DNA from: Aphrophora alni
Taxonomy: Eukaryota; Arthropoda; Insecta; Hemiptera; Aphrophoridae
Reading direction: 5' to 3'
Assembly (NCBI GenBank): GCA_963513935.1
Contig: OY740766.1
Location: forward strand, 30,001-94,000
DNA length: 64,000 nucleotides
The notes below the pieces were generated by a model. The model did no database searches. It was not told the origin of the DNA and worked only from the letters and a program-made list of their open reading frames with translations. Made by a program: the position numbers and the translations under genes. Below are positions 21,010-31,764 of this stretch, one piece after another (positions within the stretch are counted from its first letter, which is position 1; each line of letters starts with the position of its first letter).

Positions 21010-21240
21010 AATAATTTATAAAAACCGTTATATCTCGAGAACAGTTTGACTTAGTGAAACGTGGTTTATGTTTTTTACTTATGGTAGCTACTATCACCAA
21101 ATTTTGAGTTATTGAAAAAAAAAAATTAATCCTGAAATATGGTCAAACTATGTCCACATAGCAAATTTAATTCAAAGCAGTTCATACATATGTTTTGGCT
21201 GGAGAGTACTGGACATACGACATGCAAACAATTCCCAAAA
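21010..21240. repeat. Diverged copy of a non-coding dispersed repeat
   Basis: GAGTTATTGAAAAA, TCCTGAAATA, CCACATA and ACATACGACATGCAAA occur in the same order and spacing as in 30045-30165 (and the equivalent place in every tandem unit). It is a dispersed element of unknown class. Confidence 0.55.
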
Positions 21241-21551
21241 CTATTATTTTGAACACAAGGCTCAAGTATCACATTCCATTACTTTCTACATACTACATAT
21301 ATGCAAGAAGTACAAATGCTCTGTCTACAATTAAATTACTCTGTTCTGTTCTAGCTCTGTGTTAGACAGTATCTCTCATAGACAGTTATCTCCCAAAGAA
21401 TTAACCAGTTGTATGGAAATGTTTTCCATCAACTACCTCTTCATTGGTTTAGGAGTTTCGGTTGCAGCTTTTATTCAGGTAAAACTAACATATCTGAGGG
21501 TATTGTTTTAAAAATTGTTTTGGAATTGAAGGGAAAGTATTATAATCATTT

Positions 21552-22107
21552 AAAATGAGACAAGACAAGATGAGAGGAGATGAGACGAAGACGAGACAAA
21601 GATGAAGATGTGATGAGACGAAGACGAGATGGAGATGAGACGAGACATAGACGAGATGAGACAAGACGAAGACGTGACAAAGATGAAGACGAGACGAGAG
21701 AAAGACTAAGATGAGTTTTGTCTAGTCTTGACCTGTACTGTCCTATCCTGTCCAGTCCAGTCCAGTCCAGTTAAGTCCTGTCCTGTCCTGTCCTGGTGTG
21801 TCTTGTCTTGTCTTCATCTTCGTCTCCGTCTCATCCCCGTATCGTCTCCATCTCGTCTTTGCCTCATCTTTGTCTCATCTTCATCTCATCTTCGTCTCAT
21901 CTATGTCTTGTCTTCGTCTTCGTCTCCGTCTCATCCCCGTCTCGTCTCCATCTTGTCTCCATCTCGTCTTTGCCTCATCTTTGTCTCGTCTTCATCTCAT
22001 CTTCGTCTCATCTATGTCTTGTCTTCGTCTCGTCTCGTCTAATCTCATCTCATCTCATCTCATCTTCGTCTCGTCTCGTCTCGTCTCATCTTTTCTCATT
22101 TGTCTCA
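21552..22107. repeat. GA-rich then CT-rich low-complexity block (self-complementary)
   Basis: From 21552 to about 21715 the plus strand is built from GAGACGAAGAC/GATGAGAC units. From about 21716 it becomes GTCCTGTCCTGTC and then CTCATCTTCGTCTCATC units to 22107. The two halves are approximate reverse complements, so a long imperfect hairpin is possible. Within the second half a ~110-bp block (CTTCGTCTCCGTCTCATCCC onward) is present twice. Open frames here are an artefact of the repeat. Confidence 0.9.
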
Positions 22108-23142
22108 TAAAAAATGAGGGGGAAAATTTAATTTCTAAACATTTTTCTTTTTTCTTTAAATATTCAAGTAACCAATCGGGTCCACAGAGAATACCAAAGT
22201 TTCTTTTAAAAAAATCAGGATAACAGTTTAAAAAATGATCCTGGTTTTTATTTGGTTCTGGGGATGCGAGAGAGGAATCTTTCTACACCTTATTGTTAAA
22301 TTTCTTGTTTGACAGTTCAAAACTTTGTTGTATGTTTACAACGGTAGAAATTCAAATTAAGTTCTGCTTTTTAGAAACAATATTTTTTCACAGTCAAATA
22401 AAGCATAAAATACTTTTATTCCAGAGGGGGCAATTTCATTGTATAAATCAGTTCCTAGGCACATTTTAAATTGACAAATAATCGTATATTGACAATTTAA
22501 GTTGCAAAACGGTACACAATTGGACTGTAGAATACGGCACATTTGACAGACAGATATCATTCCAGACACCACTTTTTTGGACTCAGTGAATATTTTTTTA
22601 GGTAATGGTTGTATTAGGATTTAGATTAGATGGTTAACTTACATTTTTATTCTAATTTCCGACAACAATCACCAGAGTCTAAACAATAATGCAACAAGAT
22701 ATAAAAAGTTAGGAAACCGGTGAGCTTGCAAGCATAAACATATTATGCATCACTCAAAGATATATAAGCCAAGACTTGGGGGAAATCGAGGTCTATCAAT
22801 AAACGAGCAGACTGGAGGTAGGCAGTGTTAAGAACTAAGATAGTTTTAGTTGGAAGATAGATAAATGAAAATAATATTAAAGTGAGAATGGAAACCAACT
22901 GTTGCAAAAGACAAAATCGTAACAATAATTATGATGAAGTGCTTACCTTCAAAGGCAGTCAACTTTACAAACAAGAAGGAGCATTTGGAAAACTTTAATT
23001 GTTTAATACTAAAAGTAAATGCTATAATGCAGTTTATATGTGATTATAAAATAAATATTAAAGAGAATTTAGTAAAACTGAACCACTGAGTTTTTTGAAA
23101 ATAAAGAACCCAGGCCTAATAAAAGGAACTTCTTAACAGCAG
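22108..23142. other. No gene seen
   Basis: Short cysteine-containing minus frame at 22357-22572 and others show no recognised family. Confidence 0.45.
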
Positions 23143-23279
23143 TGAGACTCCCAAAAGAAGGTGAGACCATCGAACGTTACCAGAGTGCCATCAGCATCAT
23201 TGCTCTTCAAGAGAAAAGTCCAGAGAACCAAGGACCACTAAGGATCACAGTTTGGGCACAGATAAGCTCCAGAACAAAG
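23143..23279 (+). CDS. Possible isolated exon, unknown protein
   Basis: AACAGCAG precedes and GTGAGC follows a 137-base stretch with coding-like text: RLPKEGETIERYQSAISI, then ALQEKSPENQGPLRITVWAQ. The frame is also open some 30 bases upstream, so the acceptor is not certain. The composition and lack of stops differ from the surroundings. I do not recognise the protein. A piece of a mobile element is an alternative. Confidence 0.35.
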
Positions 23280-24679
23280 GTGAGCATGCTTCGTGTAACT
23301 CTTCTTATTTTAAGTTGGTATATATCAGCCTATATGAAGAGAGATTAATAAACTAACTTTCTTCTTGCAACATTCCTTTAGCTCTCGATTAAAGATAGTA
23401 AAACCATTATGTAAATTTAAGTAATTGAACCACCGATGATTAAATCTAAATATAGGAATACAAAACCATTGTATTAGTGTAGATAATTGGCAGCTATGTG
23501 CCTACCATTTATGTAACATATTTATGTAAATTTTCGCACAAAGTATAATATTAGTTAATGATTGTAACTACGAACTATATACAGCCAAAAATACTATAAA
23601 CATATTTGAAACACTGTAACTAAAAACTGGAAAAAGTTTTAAATACAATTACAATTCTCACTTCTACTGAACTAATACACTGTACAGCTAAACTACACAG
23701 CACATAGCAATGGCTGCCGTCTTATGAAACATTGCAATACTACAATCAACTCTTCTAGTAAATGTAAATACAGTAATTACAATAGGATAGAATTGAACTG
23801 AGTTTAGTTTACTTAAAAATTATAACTTTGTGATTGTATTTTCGTTATTAGAATAATACATTTACTTCTGCAACGACAATTTTGCTCAAGTGCAACCTCT
23901 AAGAACTGTAATAAAATTAATTTGTCACCGTCTTTCTAAAAATGCTTGTTCGTGATTAATCGGTAAAAATAAACAAAAATCAGCTCACAACATTAAATTT
24001 TGAGTGAAACATGAAGATTAATGACCCAACAAGTACGCAAAATCGCAAATGAACAAATTTAACGGTTCAGGAATAAAGAACAAAATGAACCTTGGTCACC
24101 GTCATTAAAAGCTCAATTTTAAGTGTACGATCTCTAAGGACAAGTTTATGGCACAAGTGAACCAAGTTTAGACCCTTATATGTATAAAACTTTTTTCAAA
24201 GACAATGTCCATAATTCAGTTTCACTTTTTGACTAACAATTACAGAACTAACATTTTTGGGTGACGAACAATTATTTTGGTTTTGGGGTTGGAGGAACGA
24301 GAAAATTTGTTAATGTTTTTGCATCATTTATTAATATGTTTAATCATGGAATACCAGACAATGAAAAGAAAATTGTTTACTTATATTAATTATAGTTACA
24401 ATACTGTAGTCTGCTTCCAGCTGTTAACATCTATTAGAAGGAAAGATTTCAATGTCATAAAATATATTATAATTTAAAAAATGTTTAAATGTTATAACTC
24501 ATTTAGAGTTGTCGGAAGTCGGTTACCTGGGTAAAAAATAAAATGAATAGTCTGGTCACCTTCTACAACGCTTCCTATATATGGGTCATTCACCCCCTCC
24601 CCCCAAATCCATGATCCAAACTCATTTTCAATTAGTTCAAATGAACAAAGTCCCAAAGTTAAATTGATAAAAGAATTAC
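23280..24679. other. No gene seen; probably downstream or intronic DNA of the white-like gene
   Basis: I looked on the minus strand for the transmembrane exons that should follow the ABCG exon at 24680-24860 and did not find them. Confidence 0.45.
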
Positions 24680-24860
24680 CTGAGAATTGATTTTAAATTC
24701 TATGATGGCTCCAATCTTAACTCCATATTCCGATGTTGCGAAAGAATCACAAACCATTTGAATCATATTATGACATGACTCCTCTGCAATAAGTACGACT
24801 GCTAACAACTGTATGAAGAAATCAGCTGGGTTGTAATGGCTTGCACATGTGGCTCCCATT
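24680..24860 (-). CDS. white: white-like ABCG transporter exon, linker after the nucleotide-binding domain
   Basis: White is a half-size ABC transporter that pairs with Scarlet or Brown to move pigment precursors into eye granules. The minus strand reads MGATCASHYNPADFFIQLLAV, then EESC and MVCDSFATSEYGVKI. This matches the VGAxCPxxYNPADFxxQ segment that follows the ATP-binding domain in insect White. Splice sites are good: acceptor TATTACAG (AG at 24861-24862) and donor CAG followed by GTAATT (GT at 24678-24679). The reading frame begins after one leading base, whereas the preceding exon in the array ends at a codon boundary, so the two do not join in frame as drawn. A one-base difference at the donor of the upstream exon would explain it. 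The remainder of the gene is not visible. Confidence 0.75.
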
Positions 24861-25737
24861 CTGTAATACAGTGTAAATATTGCATAATCTTTCATATATA
24901 GACAAAGTTATGTCATAGGTTTGAAATTTTGTGGAAATATTCATTATGAGATCCTTTGATAGAGCAATCTGTAGAATAGAGAGCAAGTTTGAACCTAACA
25001 TTAATTTATTTTCTGAAGAGATTTGACTCAATCCGTAAGGAGACTGTGTTCAAGATTCTAATAGGATATGGTGTGTCTTCTAACATAATAAAAACATAGA
25101 GAGCTTGATGGATGAGTTTCCTTGTAGTTTCTAGACTTATACGATTTATTTTATATTCATTGTTGTTTATCTTTAGGAATAATAATAAATACCTTAATAA
25201 TAAACATAAAATAGTGTTTAAAGGTGATTTATTCTACTTATACACATTTAAAGAACTTTAAAATGAAGACCATCATCCTAATTTAAAATTTTAAGCTATC
25301 CCCTCCCCCTCCCCTAGAAGGCCAAAAGCCCAAACTTATTGAGAATATTTTGTTAAGATGGGCAGATGCAATTTACATTTAACTACCTTAATAGATTTGT
25401 TATTGTCTGATATTTTAGTTACGATGGTCCAAACAAAATGTCTAAATATCATTTTTGATTGTCTCACCGACTCCTTTAAAATGATGTATCACATGACCAT
25501 ATGTCCCATTTACAGCCCTTACTGCCAAAGGCCAAAATTTAAAACATGAGCTAATAAAGACAACCGTTCACTATAAAAAAAGATAGCCACAAATTGTGTT
25601 TAGCTGTCTTAATTTTTAAACACAATTCATAATTAATAAACACACTCGTATACACCTCATCTCAGAGGCCAACATTATAGCATACGATTTTCTGGATTTG
25701 CAAAATAATTAATTTAGTTTTACCCCTTGTTGATTAA
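24861..25737. other. Intronic or intergenic, no gene seen
   Basis: Short frames only. Pyrimidine-rich stretches near 25300 but no element I can name. Confidence 0.45.
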
Positions 25738-25970
25738 AGTCAAAAAATCTCTCGGCCACCATTACTTTAAAAGAAAAGAAAAAAAGAGGATAAAATAAAG
25801 ACCCCTAAGGCTTTGAATATTATAAAGAGCATCAGGTCAGAAAAAACAAGAGTTGGTCAAGAGAAACTTGATAGAAAAAATGAAAGAAAGGGATCTAACC
25901 CAAGACTACATGAAGAAATGTGTATATAGAGTCCCTCGAGATTGACATGACCATATTCACTGTTAACGAG
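25738..25970 (-). repeat. Dispersed SINE-like family copy
   Basis: AATCTCTCGG near one end, AAAATAAAGACCCCTAAGGC, GCATCAGGTC, AGAGTTGGTCAAGAG, GGGATCTAACCCAAGACTAC and TCCCTCGAG occur in the same order in copies at 48697-48875 and 61637-61885, and in reverse order in 47818, 49948, 56153 and 57779. Confidence 0.7.
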
Positions 25971-26344
25971 CTCCTAAAGAGGGAAAAGAAGAATAATATA
26001 GAGAATGACTTGAAAGAAGAAAGGGGATATCCAGGGAGACAGCCCGATCAATGATGTAGTAGCAAGAGCAATGGCTACCAGAGAAAAAAGGAAGATGGAC
26101 TGCAGGCTCATCCCCACTGTCGAAAAACCGCATAAAAGGAAGAACGTGATTTAATTTCTGTTTGTCTATTCTGACAATATCTTTTTAGCATGGGCAAGAG
26201 AGATAAACCCTCCTGTATTCATTGTAAGGACATCACTGACTTGATGTGTAACACATCTTCTTTAGTTACGATAAGTGGAAAACAGAGAAAAGCTTATTAA
26301 CTAAAGCGATGGAAAAAGTAACTCCAAAAAATATTATTGGGTAG
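25971..26344. other. No gene seen; left flank of the tandem array
   Basis: Unique sequence relative to the rest of the window. It ends ...TTGGGTAG, where the first unit begins. Confidence 0.5.
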
Positions 26345-26793
26345 ATGCTTGGAAGAAGGAACACTGAGAGTATGTTGTGAGCTTCATCAAGCCGGTGTTA
26401 TGACAGAAGGAATAAACACCAATAGCCGGAACGGAATTATGTAAGTAAGATAGACTTTAAGAACATACTAGAATGCCCCAGAAGACTCAAAAGACTGCAC
26501 CAGCGCAGGATTCCGCACTAGACCTCATCACAGGAAAGAAAAGGTCTTAATACCAAAATGAAAATGTGATACAAGTTTATTTTTCGGCCATACTGTGTGG
26601 TTGCTGGCATGGGATTTTTCAGTATATTAAGCAAAAATGCTGTATTGCAGGCAATAATTCTGAAAACTGTAGGCCAACAGCATTTCCAGAAATGTATTGC
26701 CGCAACATGGCCAAGCAATGTGTAGCCAGATATGGCGCATCTACATTTCGGCCAAATAGTTACCCAAGAATTTGCCGCATACATTTGACAATA

Positions 26794-27120
26794 ATGGCTG
26801 AAAGTGAAGAAGTGCTTGTTAGTGCAGCATACATAGTAATTAACAATTATTATAAGAAGAAAAAGAGAAGAACGTGGATTCGACCATACATAAATAAACG
26901 AAAAACACTTTATAATTTGAGCAAAGAATTAGTTCTCGATAATTATGTATTCAAAAACTTTACAAGAATGTCGAAAAGTGACTTTGAATATTTACTTCAG
27001 AAAATTGGACCAAATATTGAAAAACATGTTACAGTAATGAAACAGCTATACTGATCACTACAAGATTAGCAATAACACTTAGATTTTTGGTGACTGGAGA
27101 CTCCTATAAGTCCTTAATCT
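26794..27120 (+). pseudogene. PIF/Harbinger (HARBI1-like) transposase N-terminus, unit 1
   Basis: From the ATG at 26794 the frame reads AAYIVINNYYKKKKRRTWIR, then LSKELVLDNYVFKNFTRMSK and DFEYLLQKIGPNIEKH. This is the conserved start of PIF/Harbinger nucleases (KKKRRxWxRPxxxRR, FRNFLRMxxxxFxxLLxxVGPxIxK). It stops at 27054. The next conserved block, TRLAITLRFLVTGDSYKSL, follows in another frame at 27060-27116, so a one-base shift breaks the gene. The DDE nuclease domain is missing. The ORF upstream of the ATG in the same frame is not family-like. Confidence 0.75.
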
Positions 27121-27427
27121 ACTTATACACCTCGGCCAGTTATTGCAATACAGGCAATATGACCACACATGATATATTGCTGGGCTACAGAAATATAGTC
27201 CAGGAAATGTTTCTGGATGTTGAGCAATATTGCCGACCACACATTGCCATTAAATGTTGCTTGTTTATGAGCGCATTTACACTAGTGGTCTGACTTCATA
27301 GTCTGACTAGAATGAAACTAAGCCACAAATAAAATTTTAAAATGAGATAAAAATAAAAAGCAAACACCTTAATCATTACTCTATTCATATCTACTTGTAA
27401 ATACACAACTGGCTTTATTTTACATAC

Positions 27428-27667
27428 GTTTTGAAAAAAATCAATCGCTTCTGCAGGTGATCCCAAGAATGCAGCTATTCCTTCAGCCATGAGCAGTATT
27501 TTATGAAACATAACGTAGACTTCAGACGAAGGTTGATGTATCATACATATCACTGTCTTTCCTTTGTTAGCTAAGGACTTGAGTACAGTCACTACATTCT
27601 GTGTCAAGAATGAGTTCAAACCGAAAGTAGGTTCATCACAGGACATCAGTGGTGGATCTGTCAGAAC
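27428..27667 (-). CDS. white: white-like ABCG exon (Walker B to H-loop), unit 1
   Basis: The 240-base exon lies between acceptor GGGTTTACAG (AG at 27668-27669) and donor GTATGT (GT at 27426-27427). It reads [20 protein letters not shown], then [26 protein letters not shown] and [20 protein letters not shown]. This is the Walker B, D-loop and H-loop part of the White/Scarlet/Brown subfamily. Walker B Glu and H-loop His are kept. The D-loop is FGLN instead of the near-invariant SGLD, which should impair ATPase coupling. The same change is present in all four units. The partner exon is at 24680-24860. The exons with Walker A and the ABC signature, which should lie further right on the minus strand, were not found in the window. 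Confidence 0.82.
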
Positions 27668-27822
27668 CTGTAAACCCAACCAATACACCAACATTCTTTA
27701 CACATTTAACAGGTTTTCTTAAAACTGATACATTATGGTACTGATACTTAATTATATTTGATACTTTTATCTGTTATGTTTAGTGTCAAGTTTCTAGTGG
27801 ACAGAAAAAAAGACAAAACACC

Positions 27823-28164
27823 ACGTGCCTGCCAACAGGGAACTTAATAGGAGAAACCCTGGACCTGCAAAATCTTCTCACAATATCACCTCCTGCAAAG
27901 GAAATTGTAAGCGCTCCAGCTCTGGTGGTAACGACCTGTGCACCTTATGCCCAGAACCAACAAGGAGTGGTGAGTTGCCAGTTCCAGCGAGTAGGGCCCA
28001 CCACCCCCGGCCAAACGAATTCGACTCCACGCAAGAGAATTTACAGAGCGATCCTGTACACCACCCCCAACCCATTTGCGGCAAAAAATAATTCATTCAT
28101 TGGGGAGGTAGGATTTTTTTGGAGTTTATTGGCAATGGGAGGTGCCGTGGATCTTTTGGGATAG
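27823..28164 (+). other. Unassigned GC-richer open stretch, unit 1 (repeated in units 2-4)
   Basis: One frame is open from about 27823 to a TAG at 28162-28164. It reads LQNLLTISPPAKEIVSAPAL, then QRVGPTTPGQTNSTPRKR and FFWSLLAMGGAVDLLG. Base composition is clearly richer in GC than the flanks. I recognise no domain. Equivalent stretches lie at 32160-32501, 36497-36838 and 40813-41154. It may be the end of a mobile element protein or a captured exon. Conservation between units is no evidence of function because the duplication is recent. Confidence 0.35.
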
Positions 28165-28414
28165 TTGATCCAGAACAGCCTATCTCAGCCATGACCTACG
28201 ACCAACAACTCAAAGCATCTCAGTCAGCCAGCTTATGTGAGTAATTAAAATTAAATAATAAATTTATAATTAATATTATCTTAACATACTTCTATATATA
28301 ATAAGAAGTTCTGATCAAAAAAAAATAAACATTTGAAATATTCTAGCAAAGACAAATGATTAGGATAACTTGAAATTTCTATTACACACTACTGTACATT
28401 AACAGAGCAGCACA

Positions 28415-28500
28415 CTCTCAGATGAGTAGGGCATGGCAATCACGAGGGACTCTAGCAAGATCTACTTTTCAAGTCTTGGTTTGGATCCCTAATATAACTT
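28415..28500 (+). repeat. Dispersed SINE-like family fragment inside unit 1
   Basis: GAGTAGGGCATGGCAATCAC, GAGGGACTCTAGCAAGATCT and AAGTCTTGGTTTGGATCCCT match the 5' half of the family seen at 47818 and 56153. It recurs at the same place in the other units. Confidence 0.55.
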
Positions 28501-29114
28501 CACTAAATGGATAGTTTAACGATTTCAAATTTATATATACTTATAACGATTCATAATGTATAATAAGTCACCGTCTATTCATTCATTAATTTAACAATTT
28601 TCATAAATAAACGGTGCATAAACATCACTCATTCACTTAAATATTCGCTTTAGAAATAGTTCAGCAGATTTTAAGTAAAAAGTGAAAGTGTACCATCTTT
28701 GAAAAAATACTTATACAGGGCTTTAAATTTGCTTCGGTTGTGGCATAAACATAACCACAGTGTAAATCGTTATTTGATTACAATCTAGCATTAGGTAGTC
28801 ATAATTAATTTTTGTGTTTTTGCCACTTATTTCTGAATCATAACATATTTACATGCGATTTTGCACTGTAAGTTATCTTTACCTAAATTCTTTATTTTTC
28901 AATTAAATTAAATGACTTTGGTTTGTAAGTCTGCGTTCTTACAAACTCAACATTAAATTTATCACTATTTCGCCTGAAGGGCAAGGTATCATTCTCAATC
29001 GTACTTAACAGTTACTCCTACAACATGGCACATGGTTCTCACAATGAAATTAGCCAGACATTTTTAGTAAAACAGAAATCTCCCTTTTATTTTATAAAAG
29101 AACAAAAGCATAAT

Positions 29115-29118
<4 letters not shown>

Positions 29119-29157
<39 letters not shown>
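29119..29157. repeat. (AT)n tract, unit 1
   Basis: About 19 units here and about the same number in unit 2 (33456-33494). In units 3 and 4 (37794-37810, 42109-42125) it is replaced by a short ATATATATTTAAATAT, which accounts for the 22-base difference in unit length. Confidence 0.93.
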
Positions 29158-29159
<2 letters not shown>

Positions 29160-30242
29160 TTAAATAAACATTCTAGTTCAGACCCTATTATGTGATAGCA
29201 TAAAGACACGAATTACATTCTAATTAAAAGTTCTGAATGTCTTTTCAACAAAAAAGAAAGAAATTGTTTTCTAATGATTACTCATTTAATACTTGATCAT
29301 GACAATCACTTTACTCACGAATGTCAATCCATACAATACTCTTTTTCGTGATAGTTGAGTCTGTCCAGCCATCCTACAACGTGACTGCTTCATTCTGACT
29401 CCTAACAAAGACTTTTTGATTACATCTTAACGAAGACTGCTTGCTCCACAAAGACTGCTTGCTCCAACCGCTGAACTAAGACTGACTAAAGCCACGCTTC
29501 TAGAAGACGCTTGGCAAAGCTAACTCTCAGGCTCATGGGAAATCTCCAGGGTTCAATTTCCTGCTAGAACGGACTTTGCAACGTCAGTTGGTTTATCTGG
29601 CACGCACAGTTTGAAATTATGTTTTAACTTGTAATGTTTTACACTGTCTATTGGTAATCATTTGGCTACTCTTATATTGAACTGAATATTGTTCAATTAC
29701 ACTTTACAATTACTTATTTCTATTATACAATGTTTATTTTTTTTATTATTAGTATATCTTTATTATTAATTGAGTGTTTAATTATTTTTTATTTATTACT
29801 GGTTGGAGGTTGTCCCATGCTTACAGCACTCAGGTTTGGGTCACTAAACTTCACATTTCATTGAAATTTTACTAAAATCGGTAGATCCAACTTTAAGAAA
29901 TTACGTCTTTTATAACAATTGACAGCTGATTATATTGTCTTTTAACCAATAATGTATGAACTGGTATTTTTGGATAGATAGTGACCAAAATGTTTAGGTT
30001 AGGTTAAACCGAACCCGAATTCCGTTTTTTTAAAGGCAACACCCCTCAAATTGGGAGTTATTAAAAAAGTCCTGAAATACGCCCACATACTAAATTTGAC
30101 TAAAATCGGTTCACAAGTTTGTGATTTGGAGCATTGCACATACAACGACATCATGCAAAAAACCACTTTATTTTTATTAAATACTTTATATTGATATGTT
30201 GGCCCATCACATAATTCTCGCATTACTATGTAAAAATCATAC

Positions 30243-30386
30243 CTCAAGGCTGCTAGGCAGAGCTCTGTTGTATTCTCTATTCATCTCAGTCATTTGGTGA
30301 GGCTGATTATTACTGTTTAATGTCACTGATACTGGTCTGAGTTTGTTGTTGATATGTAGTAAGGCTGTTGCTCTGTTCACATAAAC
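30243..30386 (-). CDS. Exon-like stretch of unknown identity, unit 1
   Basis: Minus strand: TTTGTTAAAG precedes and GTATGA follows a 144-base open stretch, in phase 0 at both ends. It reads VYVNRATALLHINNKLRPVS, then VTLNSNNQPHQM and TEMNREYNRALPSSLE. Splice sites and codon text look real, but I do not recognise the protein. It lies 2.6 kb upstream of the ABCG exon of the same unit on the same strand. It could be another exon of the same gene, but does not match the ABC regions expected there. Confidence 0.35.
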
Positions 30387-30510
30387 CTTTAACAAATCAG
30401 AAATAACATTAAATATAGACCACAGAGCCAGGGTATTACAGAAAAGTATACTTATATGCTGGTACAAATGCATATGTCTTATGTAAATGAAGAGCAAAGA
30501 GAATGGCCAA

Positions 30511-30680
30511 AAACATCAAACTAGTTACTTTTGCCTATAACTCGGGTAAACATGCATCAACAGATTTTTCTTGCTACACAGATTCGAACCTAACCAACAG
30601 ATAGATTTAGCTGTATTACCTACCGATCCAGACACAAAAGTTTTAGCAGTTTTAAAGATGATTCACAAAATTAGGATTCA
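30511..30680 (+). pseudogene. Truncated retroelement integrase fragment closing unit 1
   Basis: Broken frames read VTFAYNSGKHASTDFS and then DLAVLPTDPDTKVLAVLKM, like the end of a Gypsy integrase core. It stops abruptly at the unit junction. The full version is at 43534-43803, and the same truncated piece ends units 2 and 3. Confidence 0.6.
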
Positions 30681-31130
30681 CATGCTTGGAAGAAGGAACA
30701 CTGAGAGTATGTTGTGAGCTTCATCAAGCCGGTGTTATGACAGAAGGAATAAACACCAATAGCCGGAACGGAATTATGTAAGTAAGATAGACTTTAAGAA
30801 CATACTAGAATGCCCCAGAAGACTCAAAAGACTGCACCAGCGCAGGATTCCGCACTAGACCTCATCACAGGAAAGAAAAGGTCTTAATACCAAAATGAAA
30901 ATGTGATACAAGTTTATTTTTCGGCCATACTGTGTGGTTGCTGGCATGGGATTTTTCAGTATATTAAGCAAAAATGCTGTATTGCAGGCAATAATTCTGA
31001 AAACTGTAGGCCAACAGCATTTCCAGAAATGTATTGCCGCAACATGGCCAAGCAATGTGTAGCCAGATATGGCGCATCTACATTTCGGCCAAATAGTTAC
31101 CCAAGAATTTGCCGCATACATTTGACAATA

Positions 31131-31457
31131 ATGGCTGAAAGTGAAGAAGTGCTTGTTAGTGCAGCATACATAGTAATTAACAATTATTATAAGAAGAAAA
31201 AGAGAAGAACGTGGATTCGACCATACATAAATAAACGAAAAACACTTTATAATTTGAGCAAAGAATTAGTTCTCGATAATTATGTATTCAAAAACTTTAC
31301 AAGAATGTCGAAAAGTGACTTTGAATATTTACTTCAGAAAATTGGACCAAATATTGAAAAACATGTTACAGTAATGAAACAGCTATACTGATCACTACAA
31401 GATTAGCAATAACACTTAGATTTTTGGTGACTGGAGACTCCTATAAGTCCTTAATCT
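31131..31457 (+). pseudogene. PIF/Harbinger transposase N-terminus, unit 2
   Basis: Same sequence and same frame break as in unit 1. Confidence 0.75.
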
Positions 31458-31764
31458 ACTTATACACCTCGGCCAGTTATTGCAATACAGGCAATATGAC
31501 CACACATGATATATTGCTGGGCTACAGAAATATAGTCCAGGAAATGTTTCTGGATGTTGAGCAATATTGCCGACCACACATTGCCATTAAATGTTGCTTG
31601 TTTATGAGCGCATTTACACTAGTGGTCTGACTTCATAGTCTGACTAGAATGAAACTAAGCCACAAATAAAATTTTAAAATGAGATAAAAATAAAAAGCAA
31701 ACACCTTAATCATTACTCTATTCATATCTACTTGTAAATACACAACTGGCTTTATTTTACATAC

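Larger units (their letters stand above)
26345..30681. repeat. Tandem unit 1 (4337 bp)
   Basis: Long AT tract at about 29119-29157. Private differences include AAGAAGTTCTGATC where other units have AAGAAATTCTGA, and CTTATATTGAACTG where the others have CTTATGTTGAACTG. Confidence 0.95.

Noticed and set aside
21728..22223. Serine/leucine-rich frames of 104-141 codons
   Set aside because: They are translations of the CT-rich low-complexity block in three overlapping frames.
24597..24606. C-run (CCCCCTCCCCCC) as a possible regulatory or G-quadruplex site
   Set aside because: Only two clear runs; too little to support a quadruplex.
26518..26784. Cysteine-rich minus frame in each tandem unit (and equivalents)
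   Set aside because: It overlaps the PIF/Harbinger remnant on the other strand and has no recognisable domain; its fourfold presence only reflects the duplication.
30001..30247. 82-codon minus frame repeated in all units
   Set aside because: It lies in a non-coding dispersed repeat whose diverged copy at 21010-21240 is not open.
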